NCBI RefSeq assembly: GCF_030252345.1
Contig: NZ_CP126980.1
Span: forward strand, 4,665,501 to 4,729,500
Source: Actinoplanes oblitus
GTDB lineage: Bacteria; Actinomycetota; Actinomycetes; Mycobacteriales; Micromonosporaceae
Length of the DNA: 64,000 bases
Reading direction: 5' to 3'
The notes beneath the pieces are model-generated. The model saw only the letters and a list, made by a program, of their open reading frames with translations. It made no database searches and was not told the origin of the DNA. The translations under genes were made by a program, and so were the position numbers. Position 1 is the stretch's first letter. Every line of letters starts with the position of its first letter. Positions 37,338 to 45,871 of this stretch are shown here, piece after piece.

Positions 37338-38015
37338 GTGACGACACCCGCTGAACCAGTGCGGCAGTCCGTGTGGACGCGACCGGCCAGAGGTACGCGT
37401 GGACCGGCGCCCGCGCACTCCCGGGACGAGATAGTGCGTGCCGCGATCGCGATGGCGGACGCCGACGGCATCGGCGCGGTCTCCATGCGGGCGGTCGCGG
37501 GCGCGCTGAACACCGGCGCCGGGACGCTCTACCGCTACCTGTCGTCCCGCGACGACCTGCTCGACCTGATGGCCGATCAGGCGGCGGGGGAGCTGCTGCC
37601 GTACCCGGAGATCTCCGGTGATTGGCCGGACCTGATGCTGCGGGTCGCCCGGGGGCAACTGGACCTGTACCGCAGGCATCGGTGGCTGGTGGAGATCATG
37701 CCGCGGCCGACCGCGTTCGGACCGCGTTCCCTGGCGTGGTTCGACCACTGCCTGGGAATTCTGCGGCCGGTCCCGGCCGCGACGGCCGCCAAGTTCGAGG
37801 CGATCGCGATGATGACGGGTGTGGTGACGCTCTTCGCCCGCGGTGAGTCGCGCGGTGAGTCCGGCGGATCGCCGGCCGGCTTCGGCGGGATGGACCTGGC
37901 GGCGTTCCCGAACCTGCTCGCCGCCCTCACCACGCCGTCACCGCCGCCGGCCGGACGCGATCTGTTCGACGTGACGGTGCGCGGCGTCCTGCGCGCAGTC
38001 CTGGGTCAGGGCTGA
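37338..38015 (+). CDS. TetR-family transcriptional regulator
   Basis: 225 residues. The helix-turn-helix is IVRAAIAMADADGIGAVSMRA and VAGALNTGAGTLYRYLSSRDDL, close to TetR itself in wording; the C-terminal part fits the TetR_C_1 ligand domain. GTG start at 37338. It should bind the inverted repeat 14 bases upstream and repress itself and the divergent hydrolase until a ligand appears. Confidence 0.85.
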   Translation: MTTPAEPVRQSVWTRPARGTRGPAPAHSRDEIVRAAIAMADADGIGAVSMRAVAGALNTGAGTLYRYLSSRDDLLDLMADQAAGELLPYPEISGDWPDLMLRVARGQLDLYRRHRWLVEIMPRPTAFGPRSLAWFDHCLGILRPVPAATAAKFEAIAMMTGVVTLFARGESRGESGGSPAGFGGMDLAAFPNLLAALTTPSPPPAGRDLFDVTVRGVLRAVLGQG

Positions 38016-38258
38016 GCGCGCCGGGTGATCGTGCGGTGGTAGACAATGTGGCCGATGATCGCCGGCCTCGTCCCATCCCAGCCCGCGGGAGCAGATCGAG
38101 TCAAACCCTCTTCGCGTACGTGTCAGCGCGCCGCCCGCCGCACGAGCGGTCGGCCGGCGCGATCGGGACGCGCGATCGTACCGAAGCTCCGCGGTTGATC
38201 GAACCGCACCACCACAGCGCGGCCGCCGGCGGCGCGTACTGAAAGGCAGCACCAGCTC

Positions 38259-38834
38259 ATGCCCAACCTCATGGTGATCATCGGCTCCACCCGCCCCGGC
38301 CGGGCGGGCCTGCCCATCGGCCAGTGGTTCGCCGACTTCGCCACCAAGCACGGCGGCTTCGACGTGCAGGTGGCCGACCTCGCCGAGATCGGCCTGCCGC
38401 TGCTGGCCGACCCGCACCACCCGCGGCTGAAGAAGTACGTGCACCAGCACACCTGGGACTGGAGCGCCAAGGTGGAGTCCGCCGACGCGTTCGTGATCGT
38501 GACCCCGGAGTACAACTACGGGTATCCGGCCGCGGTGAAGAACGCGCTGGACCACCTGTCGCAGGAGTGGGCGTACGCGCCGGTCGGGTTCGTCTCCTAC
38601 GGCGGGATCGCGGCCGGCACCCGGGCGGTGCAGCAGCTCAAGCAGGTCGTCACCACGCTGCGGATGCTGCCGGTCTTCGAGAGCGTCAACATCCCGTTCC
38701 ACGCGCCGTTGATCGCCGACGGGGTGTTCACGCCCGCCGGCTCCACCGAGGACGCGGCGACAGCGATGCTGGACGAGCTGGTCAAGGTGGAGGCCGGGGT
38801 GCGGCAGCTGCGGTCCGGGGTCCGGGCGGGCTGA
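38259..38834 (+). CDS. NADPH-dependent FMN reductase
   Basis: 191 residues of flavodoxin-like fold. MVIIGSTRPGRAGLPIGQWF is the FMN phosphate loop, VIVTPEYNYGYPAAVKNALDHL the characteristic flavin-binding block and GFVSYGGIAAGTRAVQQLKQ the third loop. It reduces FMN or quinone-like compounds with NAD(P)H in the cytoplasm. GAAAGG precedes the ATG. The 243 bases upstream hold no supported gene. Confidence 0.9.
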   Translation: MPNLMVIIGSTRPGRAGLPIGQWFADFATKHGGFDVQVADLAEIGLPLLADPHHPRLKKYVHQHTWDWSAKVESADAFVIVTPEYNYGYPAAVKNALDHLSQEWAYAPVGFVSYGGIAAGTRAVQQLKQVVTTLRMLPVFESVNIPFHAPLIADGVFTPAGSTEDAATAMLDELVKVEAGVRQLRSGVRAG

Positions 38835-38837
38835 CCG

Positions 38838-39923
38838 TCACCTCGCGCGGGCGTGCGCACCGTACGCCCGCGCGAGCGTGCGGAACGCCTCCTTCGGCGC
38901 CCAGTGCCAGTCGGAGCCGGGGTCGCCGGGCCGGTCCCTGATCGGTTTGACGATGGCGTAGCTGGCCATGTCCAGGTCGTAGCGGCGCTCGCGGCGGTGC
39001 TCGGCCTCCGGGGTGACGAAGGTGTACGCCAGCGCGGCGTACAGGTTCAGCGACTCGAACGCGGCGAGGACGTTCGCCAGGTAGCGGGCCTGGGTGCGCT
39101 CGCTGCGTACCAGGCCGGCCTGCACCTCGGGCGGTTCCTTGGTGTAGTCGACGGCCTGCCATCCCAGGCCGCCCCGCTCGGGTGCGCCCGCGAAGGTGCA
39201 GGTGCCGAACTCCAGGACGGCCAGCGGCTTGCCGGGGCGCAGGTGGCGCCGGATGTCGCGCACGTAGCCGGCGTGGTCCGGGAAGTATCCGTAGTAGTCG
39301 AGGCCGACGATGTCGAAGAGGTCCCAGTCGACGTCCTCGTCCTCGGCGGCGGCGTAGGTCAGCCGGCCGTGGAACACCGCCCGGCCGGTGGCGGCGGCGC
39401 GTGCGGTGAAGCGCCGCAGGCGGCGGACCATCTTCTCCGGGTCGAAGGTGCCCTTGCGCAGGTTCTCGATGCGTTCCAGGGCGTTGTCGCCGGGGACGAT
39501 CCCCGGTACGTACAGCACGAACTCGCAGCCGACGCTCAGGTGGACGGCGGCACCCTGGCGGCGCAGGCGTTCGGCGACGCGGCCGGTTTCGGCGAGGTGG
39601 TCGAGGATCTCCGCGGCCGGTCGGTCGCCGAGTGTCGGTTCCAGCCAGACGTGCAGCCCGCGCTGTGCGGCCTCGGTGGCGGTGGCGGCGAGCCGGTCGA
39701 CGCCGGTGCCGGTCACCTTCACCGTGCCGGCGTGCAGATCGTGCCGGATGGCCCGGAGGTCGCGGCGCATGCGGTGGGCGTTCCAGGTGTCGTCGATCTC
39801 GTAGACGACGCCGCGCAGCCGCAGGCCGCGTCGTGTCGCACCGGTCGCGGCGGCGGACGGGAGCAGTGCCGCGCCACCCGCCGCCGCGGCCAGGCCGAGA
39901 AACTGTGCTCGATTAAGACCCAT
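38838..39923 (-). CDS. Tat-exported TIM-barrel (glycoside hydrolase-like) protein
   Basis: 361 residues. The N-terminus is signal-like (NRAQFLGLAAAAGGAALLPS). The mature protein looks like a (beta/alpha)8 barrel: LHVWLEPTLGDRP, VHLSVGCEFVLYVPG with a possible acid/base Glu, FDIVGLDYYGYFPD, and PLAVLEFGTCTFAG with a candidate nucleophile Glu at the strand-7 position. It recalls GH5-like hydrolases annotated in Streptomyces without known substrate. Convergent with the flavin reductase, three bases apart. Confidence 0.6.
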   Translation of the reverse strand: MGLNRAQFLGLAAAAGGAALLPSAAATGATRRGLRLRGVVYEIDDTWNAHRMRRDLRAIRHDLHAGTVKVTGTGVDRLAATATEAAQRGLHVWLEPTLGDRPAAEILDHLAETGRVAERLRRQGAAVHLSVGCEFVLYVPGIVPGDNALERIENLRKGTFDPEKMVRRLRRFTARAAATGRAVFHGRLTYAAAEDEDVDWDLFDIVGLDYYGYFPDHAGYVRDIRRHLRPGKPLAVLEFGTCTFAGAPERGGLGWQAVDYTKEPPEVQAGLVRSERTQARYLANVLAAFESLNLYAALAYTFVTPEAEHRRERRYDLDMASYAIVKPIRDRPGDPGSDWHWAPKEAFRTLARAYGAHARAR

Positions 39924-40115
39924 GCGTCACAGCCTCGGGTACGGCCCGGTGCGGCGGCGACGGCCGATGGTCTATCCGGCGCCGACCAAGGTATACGGCT
40001 CGGCCGCCCGGGAGGCATTCAGCGGCGATACATCGCCGGCGTGCTGCCGACGGCGTCGCGGGTGGGTCAGCGGGTCGCTCGGTGACGGGCCGGCACCCGG
40101 TCGTACGGTAGCGGA

Positions 40116-40547
40116 GTGACGCGTGCCGTGAGCATCGAGAACCTGGGGGCCTGGCTGCTCAAGGCCAACGGCGTGAGCTCCGACATCGCCCAGGTGGCCG
40201 CGCGCCGGCAGCCGGTCCGGACCTGGTGCGTGCGGCCGGGCTATCGCGCCGATCTGATGGCGGCCGGGCAGCCGGCGCTCCTCTGGGTCAGCGGTGATCG
40301 CCGCCGGGTGACCCCGGGCATCTGGGCGGTCGGCGAGTTGAGCGGCCGGCCGGCGGTGTCCGGCGGCAAGCTGCGCGTGCCGCTGGCGTTGCGCTGGCTG
40401 GACGAGGACCGGCGGGTGCACCGGGACACCGTGCGGGCCGACGGGGAGCTCGCCGCGCTGGAGGTGCTGCGGCAGCCGCAGGGTGCCAACCCGTCCTTCG
40501 TCACCGCCGAGCAGATGGTCGTGCTCCGGGCGTACCTGCCGGCCTGA
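40116..40547 (+). CDS. EVE/PUA-like domain protein
   Basis: 143 residues from a GTG. GAWLLKANG at the start, WCVRPGYRADLMAAGQPALLWVSG and PGIWAVGELSG are the pattern of EVE-type domains, which read modified bases or RNA. No partner gene is adjacent, so its role is open. Confidence 0.6.
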   Translation: MTRAVSIENLGAWLLKANGVSSDIAQVAARRQPVRTWCVRPGYRADLMAAGQPALLWVSGDRRRVTPGIWAVGELSGRPAVSGGKLRVPLALRWLDEDRRVHRDTVRADGELAALEVLRQPQGANPSFVTAEQMVVLRAYLPA

Positions 40548-40730
40548 GCCCGTCGGTCAGCTCCGGTCGCCGGCGGCCGGCGGACCGCGCGGACCGGGCA
40601 GCGCGGCTCGGCCGTTCGGGCGGCTTCGGTCGGCGGCCGGAGGATCTGAGGAGGGAAACGTTGCGGTTCGGGAGTGCCCTGCCGACGGTGCGGGCCGACT
40701 TCACCACGAGCGGCAACGCGAGGAGCCCCC

Positions 40731-41588
40731 ATGTACCTGACCGGAACCGGTAGCAGCACCGCGATGCGTATCGCCGCCTACCAGGCGCAGGCGCTGATGG
40801 CTGTCGACCAGTCCACGGCCCGGATCGCCTCCAGCCGACGGTTCACCTCGTTCGCCGAGGACTCGGTGGCCGCCACCGTGGAGATCTCGCTGCGCACCCA
40901 GCGGGGCGCGGCCACCCTCTACCTGCGGGCGACGCAGGACGCGGTGACCACAGCGGACGCGGCGTCGGCCGGGCTGCAGACGGCGTCCGACCTGCTCATC
41001 GAGCTGCGCAACGACGTCCTAGCGCTGAACGCCGCCGACCCGGCCTCGGTCAGCGCGGTGCAGGAGCAGGTCGACACGCTGACCGCTGAGCTGACCCGGA
41101 TCAGCGCGACCACCACCGCGGCGGACGGCACGAAGCTGCTCGACGGCTCGATCGCGTCGACCCCGCTGTCGTTCAAGGTCGCCGGCACCGGCAGCGCGTC
41201 GGACGACGTCCAGCTGACCGCGATCGCCGTCGACGCCGCCCACCTGGGCACCGGCCCGCTGAAGCTGGACTCCATCGACTTCACCGCCGGCTCGCCGACC
41301 ACCCAGAGCGATGCCCTGGCGGCGATCGACGCGGCGCAGGCGGCGGTCACCGCGAGCCTCGCCTCGACCGGCGGCGTGTCGGCCGCGATGGGCTACCACG
41401 CCTCGGCGATCGGGAGCCAGATCAGCGGGCTCGACTCGGGGCTCGACACGATCAGCGGCCTGGACGTCGCCCAGGAGACCGTCACCCTGACCGCCGCCCA
41501 GCTGCGCGCCGAGGCGGCCTCGGCGATGCTGGCCCAGGTCAACAACCTGCAGCTGTCGATGGTGCGGCAGCTGCTGATGGCGCCGTGA
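40731..41588 (+). CDS. Flagellin-domain protein
   Basis: 285 residues. The N-terminal helical domain (QALMAVDQSTARIASSRRFT through LQTASDLLIELRNDVLALNA) and the C-terminal helix (GLDVAQETVTLTAAQLRAEA then ASAMLAQVNNLQLSMVRQLL) are the D0/D1 segments of flagellin; the variable surface region between is short. Such a protein forms or caps a flagellar filament exported by the flagellar type III system. GAGGAG precedes the ATG at 40731. No other flagellar gene is in the window, so this is an isolated copy. It could alternatively be an FlgL-like hook protein. Confidence 0.75.
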   Translation: MYLTGTGSSTAMRIAAYQAQALMAVDQSTARIASSRRFTSFAEDSVAATVEISLRTQRGAATLYLRATQDAVTTADAASAGLQTASDLLIELRNDVLALNAADPASVSAVQEQVDTLTAELTRISATTTAADGTKLLDGSIASTPLSFKVAGTGSASDDVQLTAIAVDAAHLGTGPLKLDSIDFTAGSPTTQSDALAAIDAAQAAVTASLASTGGVSAAMGYHASAIGSQISGLDSGLDTISGLDVAQETVTLTAAQLRAEAASAMLAQVNNLQLSMVRQLLMAP

Positions 41589-41595
41589 GCGGTGG

Positions 41596-42429
41596 TCACG
41601 CCCGCTCGGCGGCCGGTTTCCGGCCGCTCTCGGGAAACAACAGCAGGGCGCCGACGAGAAAGCACAGCGCACCCAGCGCGGTGCCGGTGTTCACCACGGC
41701 CGGGCCGCGCTCGCTGCCGGCCGACGGGATGACGTACGACGCCACCGCTGCCGCCGCGAAGGCCAGGCAGCCGAGCAGGTTCACGCCGGCGATCGCCGAC
41801 TCCAGCGTTCTGTCCGGCAGGGCCAGCAGGTGCCCGGTGACCTCGGCGTAGGCCAGGTAGCCGGAGAGCAGGAAGCAGAGCGAGCCGAGGGCGTCCGGCC
41901 GCCACACCAGGCGGTCGTAGCCGGGCGAGTCCAGCCCGACCGACAGCGCCCGGAACGTGGTCACGTTGAAGAACAGCGTCCCGGCCAGCTGCAGGCCGCA
42001 ACTCCACCAGTCGATCCGGCGTGGCTCGAAGGTCAGCAGCCGCCACCGGTGCCCGGCCGCCGGCCGGCCGGGTGCGCGGCTGGTGTTGATCGTCTCCAGC
42101 CATTGCAGACCGGCCGCCGAGGTGAACAGCAGCGACCCCACGAAGAAGACCGTGCCGTCCGCGGCCGGGCCGGCGAGCCGGAGAAACGCCGGGAGCGGAG
42201 CGACGAGGAAACACAGCGACCCCGCGGCGAAGAGCACGGCGATCCACCAGGACGCCCCGGACAGCCGGGAGGCGTGCTTGCGGTGACCGCGGGAGGACCA
42301 TACGACGGTACGCCCGTCGGAGCGCCGATAGGTGACGTGCGTGAGGAACGGGCCGACGTGGCGGTGCCGGGCCGTCGACCACTCGGCCGGCGTCGTCGGA
42401 TAGCGGGTCGCGTCCATGGACAAGTCCAT
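41596..42429 (-). CDS. Multi-pass membrane protein (YrhK-like)
   Basis: 277 residues. A cytoplasmic N-terminus of about 70 residues is followed by about seven hydrophobic helices in similar pairs: WWIAVLFAAGSLCFLVAPLP, TVFFVGSLLFTSAAGLQWL, CGLQLAGTLFFNVTTF, GSLCFLLSGYLAYAEV, and two more near the end. The recurring G-S/A-L-C-F-L pattern hints at internal repeats like those of YrhK-domain proteins. Function is unknown. Convergent with the flagellin gene. Confidence 0.65.
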   Translation of the reverse strand: MDLSMDATRYPTTPAEWSTARHRHVGPFLTHVTYRRSDGRTVVWSSRGHRKHASRLSGASWWIAVLFAAGSLCFLVAPLPAFLRLAGPAADGTVFFVGSLLFTSAAGLQWLETINTSRAPGRPAAGHRWRLLTFEPRRIDWWSCGLQLAGTLFFNVTTFRALSVGLDSPGYDRLVWRPDALGSLCFLLSGYLAYAEVTGHLLALPDRTLESAIAGVNLLGCLAFAAAAVASYVIPSAGSERGPAVVNTGTALGALCFLVGALLLFPESGRKPAAERA

Positions 42430-42516
42430 CCCGGCGGTGCCCGCTGCCGCGTCACCCCGGCCGGATGAGGCGCCGGCCCGCCCGGCGCGTGCCGCCGGCC
42501 GGGCCGGGCTCGGGCG

Positions 42517-43350
42517 TCACCCCTTGACCGCTCCGGTGAGCCCGCCGACGATGCGGCGCTCGAAGAGGCTGAAGAAGATCAGTGCCGGGATCATCGACAG
42601 CGAGGTGAACGCCAGCACCTTCGCGGTGTCCACCGAGTACTGCGAGGCGAACGCCTGCACACCCAGCGGCAGCGTGAAGGTGTCCGGGTCGTTGAGGATG
42701 AACAGTGGCAGCAGGTAGCTGTTCCAGCTGTTGACGAACGCCAGGATGCCGGTGGTGATCAGCCCGGGCACGGACAGCGGCAGCACCATCCGCCAGAAGA
42801 AGCCGAGCCGGCTGCACCTGTCGATGGCGGCCGCCTCCTCGATCTCCTTGGGGATCGCGCGCAGGAACGGGACCAGGATGATGATCGTCGTGGGCAGGCC
42901 GAAGGCGATCTGCGGGAGGATGACGCCGGGCAGGGTGTTCACCAGCCCGATGGTCTTCACCAGGATGTACAGCGGAGTGATGGCGACGGTGACCGGGAAC
43001 ATCAGGCCGGCGGCGAACAGCGCGTACATCGCGCCGCGGCCGCGGAAGCGGTATCGCGCCAGCACGTAACTGGCCATCACCCCCAGTACGACCACACCGG
43101 CGGTGGTGGCGAGCGCAACCATCGTCGAGTTGCCGACCTGGCGCCAGAACGTACCGCTGGTCAGTACGCCGGTGTAGTGGTCCAGCTGCCACGGGTCCGG
43201 CAGGCCGGCCGGGTCGGTGGTGATCTGCGAGTTGGTCCGGAACCCGCCGATGATGATGTAGACGACCGGCCCGAGCATCAGGCCGACCAGCAGCAGGGCG
43301 CCGACGTAGACGATCGGGTTGCCCCAGGTGCTGTCTTTCCTGCCGGCCAT
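42517..43350 (-). CDS. Sugar ABC transporter permease (MalG type)
   Basis: 277 residues and six membrane segments. The EAA loop reads EEAAAIDRCSRLGFFWRMVLPLS. It begins VYVGALLLVGLMLGPVVYIII. It is the third gene of an importer operon (binding protein, MalF type, MalG type) transcribed towards lower coordinates from 45628. The ATPase is not encoded here, as usual for actinomycetes that share MsiK. It probably imports arabino- or xylo-oligosaccharides released by the neighbouring hydrolases. Confidence 0.9.
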   Translation of the reverse strand: MAGRKDSTWGNPIVYVGALLLVGLMLGPVVYIIIGGFRTNSQITTDPAGLPDPWQLDHYTGVLTSGTFWRQVGNSTMVALATTAGVVVLGVMASYVLARYRFRGRGAMYALFAAGLMFPVTVAITPLYILVKTIGLVNTLPGVILPQIAFGLPTTIIILVPFLRAIPKEIEEAAAIDRCSRLGFFWRMVLPLSVPGLITTGILAFVNSWNSYLLPLFILNDPDTFTLPLGVQAFASQYSVDTAKVLAFTSLSMIPALIFFSLFERRIVGGLTGAVKG

Positions 43351-43352
43351 GC

Positions 43353-44336
43353 CTACTGTCCTCCGGTGAGCGCGCCGTCGGTGTCCCGGCGCAGAACGAA
43401 ACGCTGGTACAGCAGCGCGATGGTCATGGAGACGGTGAACAGCACGACGGCGACCGCGCTGCCGTACCCGTAGTTGCTCGCGTTGCGGCCCTCGTTGACC
43501 ATGTAGGTGACCATCGTCGAGGTGCCGGCGGTGGACGCCACGTACTGGCCCCAGATGATGTAGACCATGTCGAACAGCTGCAGCGCGCCGATGATCGACA
43601 AGAAGGCCCAGATCCGGATGGTCGGCCCGAGCAGGGGCAGCGTGATGCGCCGCTGGATCTGCCAGTAGGACGCGCCGTCCACCGCCGCCGCCTCGGCCAG
43701 TTCCTCCGGGATGTTCTGCATGCCGGCCAGGAAGAGGATCACCGCGAACCCGATGTACTTCCAGGTCAGGATCATTATCAGGGTCCAGAGGGCGAGTTTC
43801 GGGTTCGCCAGCCAGTCCTGTGCCAGCCAGCCGAGACCCATCGATCGCAGTACGCCGTTGACCGCGCCGTTGGCCTGTAGCAGCAGCGCCCACGCCGTCC
43901 CGGCGATGACCTCGGCGATCACGTACGGCACGAAGATCAGCACGCGGATCGCCGAGCGGCCCCGGATCCGCTGGTTGAGCAGCAGCGCGAGGCCGATCGC
44001 GATCGGCCCCTGGAACACCAGCGAGAGGACCAGGATCAGGCCGTTGTGCCACAGGGCCTCGCGGAACGCGGTGTCCTGCAGGATGGTCCGGTAGTTGTCG
44101 AGGCCGACGAAGTTGGTCGGCGGCCCGAAGCCCTTCCACTTGTAGAAGCCGTAGTAGGCGGCCAGCAGCACCGGGAAGATCACGAACGCGAGGAACACCA
44201 GGATCGCCGGGCCGGACAGCGCCGCGATCTCCAGGCGCTGCGCCCAGCCGATGCCGCGCCGGCGGGGACGCGCCGGAGGCGGCTGCTGGCCACCTCCGGC
44301 GCGTACCCGGTCGGCCACCAGGAAGCTGCCGGCCAC
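43353..44336 (-). CDS. Sugar ABC transporter permease (MalF type)
   Basis: 327 residues, six membrane segments after a basic N-terminus. The EAA loop is EELAEAAAVDGASYWQIQRRITLPLL. FVGLDNYRTILQD after the first helix is typical of MalF-type subunits. It lies two bases from each neighbour in the operon. Confidence 0.9.
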   Translation of the reverse strand: MAGSFLVADRVRAGGGQQPPPARPRRRGIGWAQRLEIAALSGPAILVFLAFVIFPVLLAAYYGFYKWKGFGPPTNFVGLDNYRTILQDTAFREALWHNGLILVLSLVFQGPIAIGLALLLNQRIRGRSAIRVLIFVPYVIAEVIAGTAWALLLQANGAVNGVLRSMGLGWLAQDWLANPKLALWTLIMILTWKYIGFAVILFLAGMQNIPEELAEAAAVDGASYWQIQRRITLPLLGPTIRIWAFLSIIGALQLFDMVYIIWGQYVASTAGTSTMVTYMVNEGRNASNYGYGSAVAVVLFTVSMTIALLYQRFVLRRDTDGALTGGQ

Positions 44337-44338
44337 TC

Positions 44339-45628
44339 TCAGCCCTTCTTGGCCGCGTCGTTCACGGCCTGGATGATCCCGGCGACGTCACCCTTGCCGG
44401 CCAGCAGGTTCACCACGCCGACGTTCAGGGCGTTGCCGACGTTCTGCCCGTAGAGGGTGTCGAGCCACTGCGAGACGTACGGCGCCTTGTTGTAGGCGTC
44501 GAGGACCGCCTTGAGGTACGGCTCGGTGACCGCCGCCTGGGCCTCCTTGTTGACCGGCAGCGAGTTGAAGCCCTTGTAGAAGCCCACCTGCACATCCTTG
44601 GTCAGGATGTAGTTGAGGAAGTCGGTGCACTCCTTCGGGGCGTCCGCCGCGCACGAGTAGCCGTCCGTGCCGCCCATCACCGCGGCCGGGTCGCCCTGCC
44701 CGCCGGGAACCGCCGGGAACGGGAAGAAGCCGAGGTCGGGCAGCGGCTTGGTGTCCTTGGTCAGCGACGCGATCACGCCGGGGTCCCAGGCGCCCATCAG
44801 TTCCATGCTCGCCTTGTGGTTGGCCAGCAGGCCGGCCGAGCTGCCCGCGCCCTGCTGCGCCGAGGTGGTCAGGAACCCCTCGTTGAACGGCTTGGTGTCG
44901 GCGAACGCCTTGAGCTGCTCACCCGCCTTCGTCCAGCACGGGTCGTCGAAGGTCTTGCTCTTGGCGGTGGCGTCCAGGGTGGCCTGGCTGCAGGCGCGCA
45001 GGGCGAAGAAGTAGAACCAGTGGGCGGCCGGCCAGGCGTCCTTGGCACCCAGGGCGATCGGTGTGCCGTTGGCCTTCAGCTTGGTCACCGCGGCGTTGAG
45101 GTCGTCGATCGTCGCCGGGGGAGTGGTGACGCCGGCCTTCTGGAACAGGTCCTGGCTGTACCAGAGCCCGCCGGGCAGGATCGAGACCGGTACGGCGTAC
45201 GCCTTGCCGTCGATCTGCCCGGTCTTCAGGGCGGCCTCGCCCACCGCCTGCTTGCTCTCCGCGCTGATGTCGCCGGTGATGTCCTTGAGCTGGCCGGCCT
45301 CGACCATGGCGGCCATCTTGCCGCCGCCGCGCTGCAGGAAGATGTCCGGCGCGGACCCGGAGTTCAGGGCGGTCTGCAGTTTGCCGTCCAGGTCCTCGTT
45401 CTGGATCGACGACATTTTGATCTTCACGTTCGGGTGGGCGGTCTGGAAGTCCGCGACGGTCTTCTCCCAGAACGCCTTGCCCGGACCGGTGGTGGAGTTC
45501 TGCCACAGCTCCATGGTGACGTTGCCGCCCGCGTCGGCGTCGTCGTCGCCGCCCCCGCAGGCGGCCAGCCCCACAGCGCTCAACGCCAGCACGGTAGTGG
45601 CGACGGCGAGGGTCCTCTTCAATGCCAT
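44339..45628 (-). CDS. Extracellular sugar-binding lipoprotein
   Basis: 429 residues. The signal ends in a lipobox, VGLAACGGG with the modified Cys at about residue 24. VTMELWQNSTTGPGKAFWEKTV and PDIFLQRGGGKMAAMVEAGQLKDIT follow the family 1 solute-binding pattern. It captures sugar outside the membrane for the two permeases encoded next. First gene of its operon; its promoter faces that of GH51 with operator-like repeats between, at 45650 and 45836. This strongly suggests that the ligand is an arabinoxylan or arabinan fragment, though that is inference. Confidence 0.92.
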   Translation of the reverse strand: MALKRTLAVATTVLALSAVGLAACGGGDDDADAGGNVTMELWQNSTTGPGKAFWEKTVADFQTAHPNVKIKMSSIQNEDLDGKLQTALNSGSAPDIFLQRGGGKMAAMVEAGQLKDITGDISAESKQAVGEAALKTGQIDGKAYAVPVSILPGGLWYSQDLFQKAGVTTPPATIDDLNAAVTKLKANGTPIALGAKDAWPAAHWFYFFALRACSQATLDATAKSKTFDDPCWTKAGEQLKAFADTKPFNEGFLTTSAQQGAGSSAGLLANHKASMELMGAWDPGVIASLTKDTKPLPDLGFFPFPAVPGGQGDPAAVMGGTDGYSCAADAPKECTDFLNYILTKDVQVGFYKGFNSLPVNKEAQAAVTEPYLKAVLDAYNKAPYVSQWLDTLYGQNVGNALNVGVVNLLAGKGDVAGIIQAVNDAAKKG

Positions 45629-45649
45629 GAAAGTCTCACCTCTCGAAAC

Positions 45650-45660
45650 CGAAAGTTTCG
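45650..45660. promoter_or_regulatory. Operator-like palindrome before the importer operon
   Basis: CGAAAGTTTCG is a perfect palindrome 22 bases upstream of the binding-protein start, inside ACCGAAAGTTTCGAAG. A related half, GTTTCGGT, follows at 45665-45672. The form resembles actinomycete LacI-family sites. Confidence 0.5.
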
Positions 45661-45835
45661 AAGTTGTTTCGGTAGATGGCGCTCAAGCTATGAAGCGGCG
45701 CATCGAGCTGTCAAGATATTGCTCTGATCAAGTTGGCGGCCGGCGTATGACGGAAGGCCTGTCCGGAAGGGGATCTTCGCCGTCGGTCGTCACGACGGTG
45801 CGCCGCGCCCCGCCGTCGTAAGTTGTGGAATTTTT

Positions 45836-45850
45836 ACCGAAACTATCGGT
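45836..45850. promoter_or_regulatory. Operator-like repeat before the GH51 gene
   Basis: ACCGAAACTATCGGT has ACCGA/TCGGT arms and shares the CCGAAA word with the site at 45650. It ends 21 bases before the GH51 start. AACTATCGG recurs at 49114-49122, upstream of the GH43 gene, so one regulator may control all three promoters. Confidence 0.45.
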
Positions 45851-45871
45851 GACTCTGGGAAAGGCAATTCG

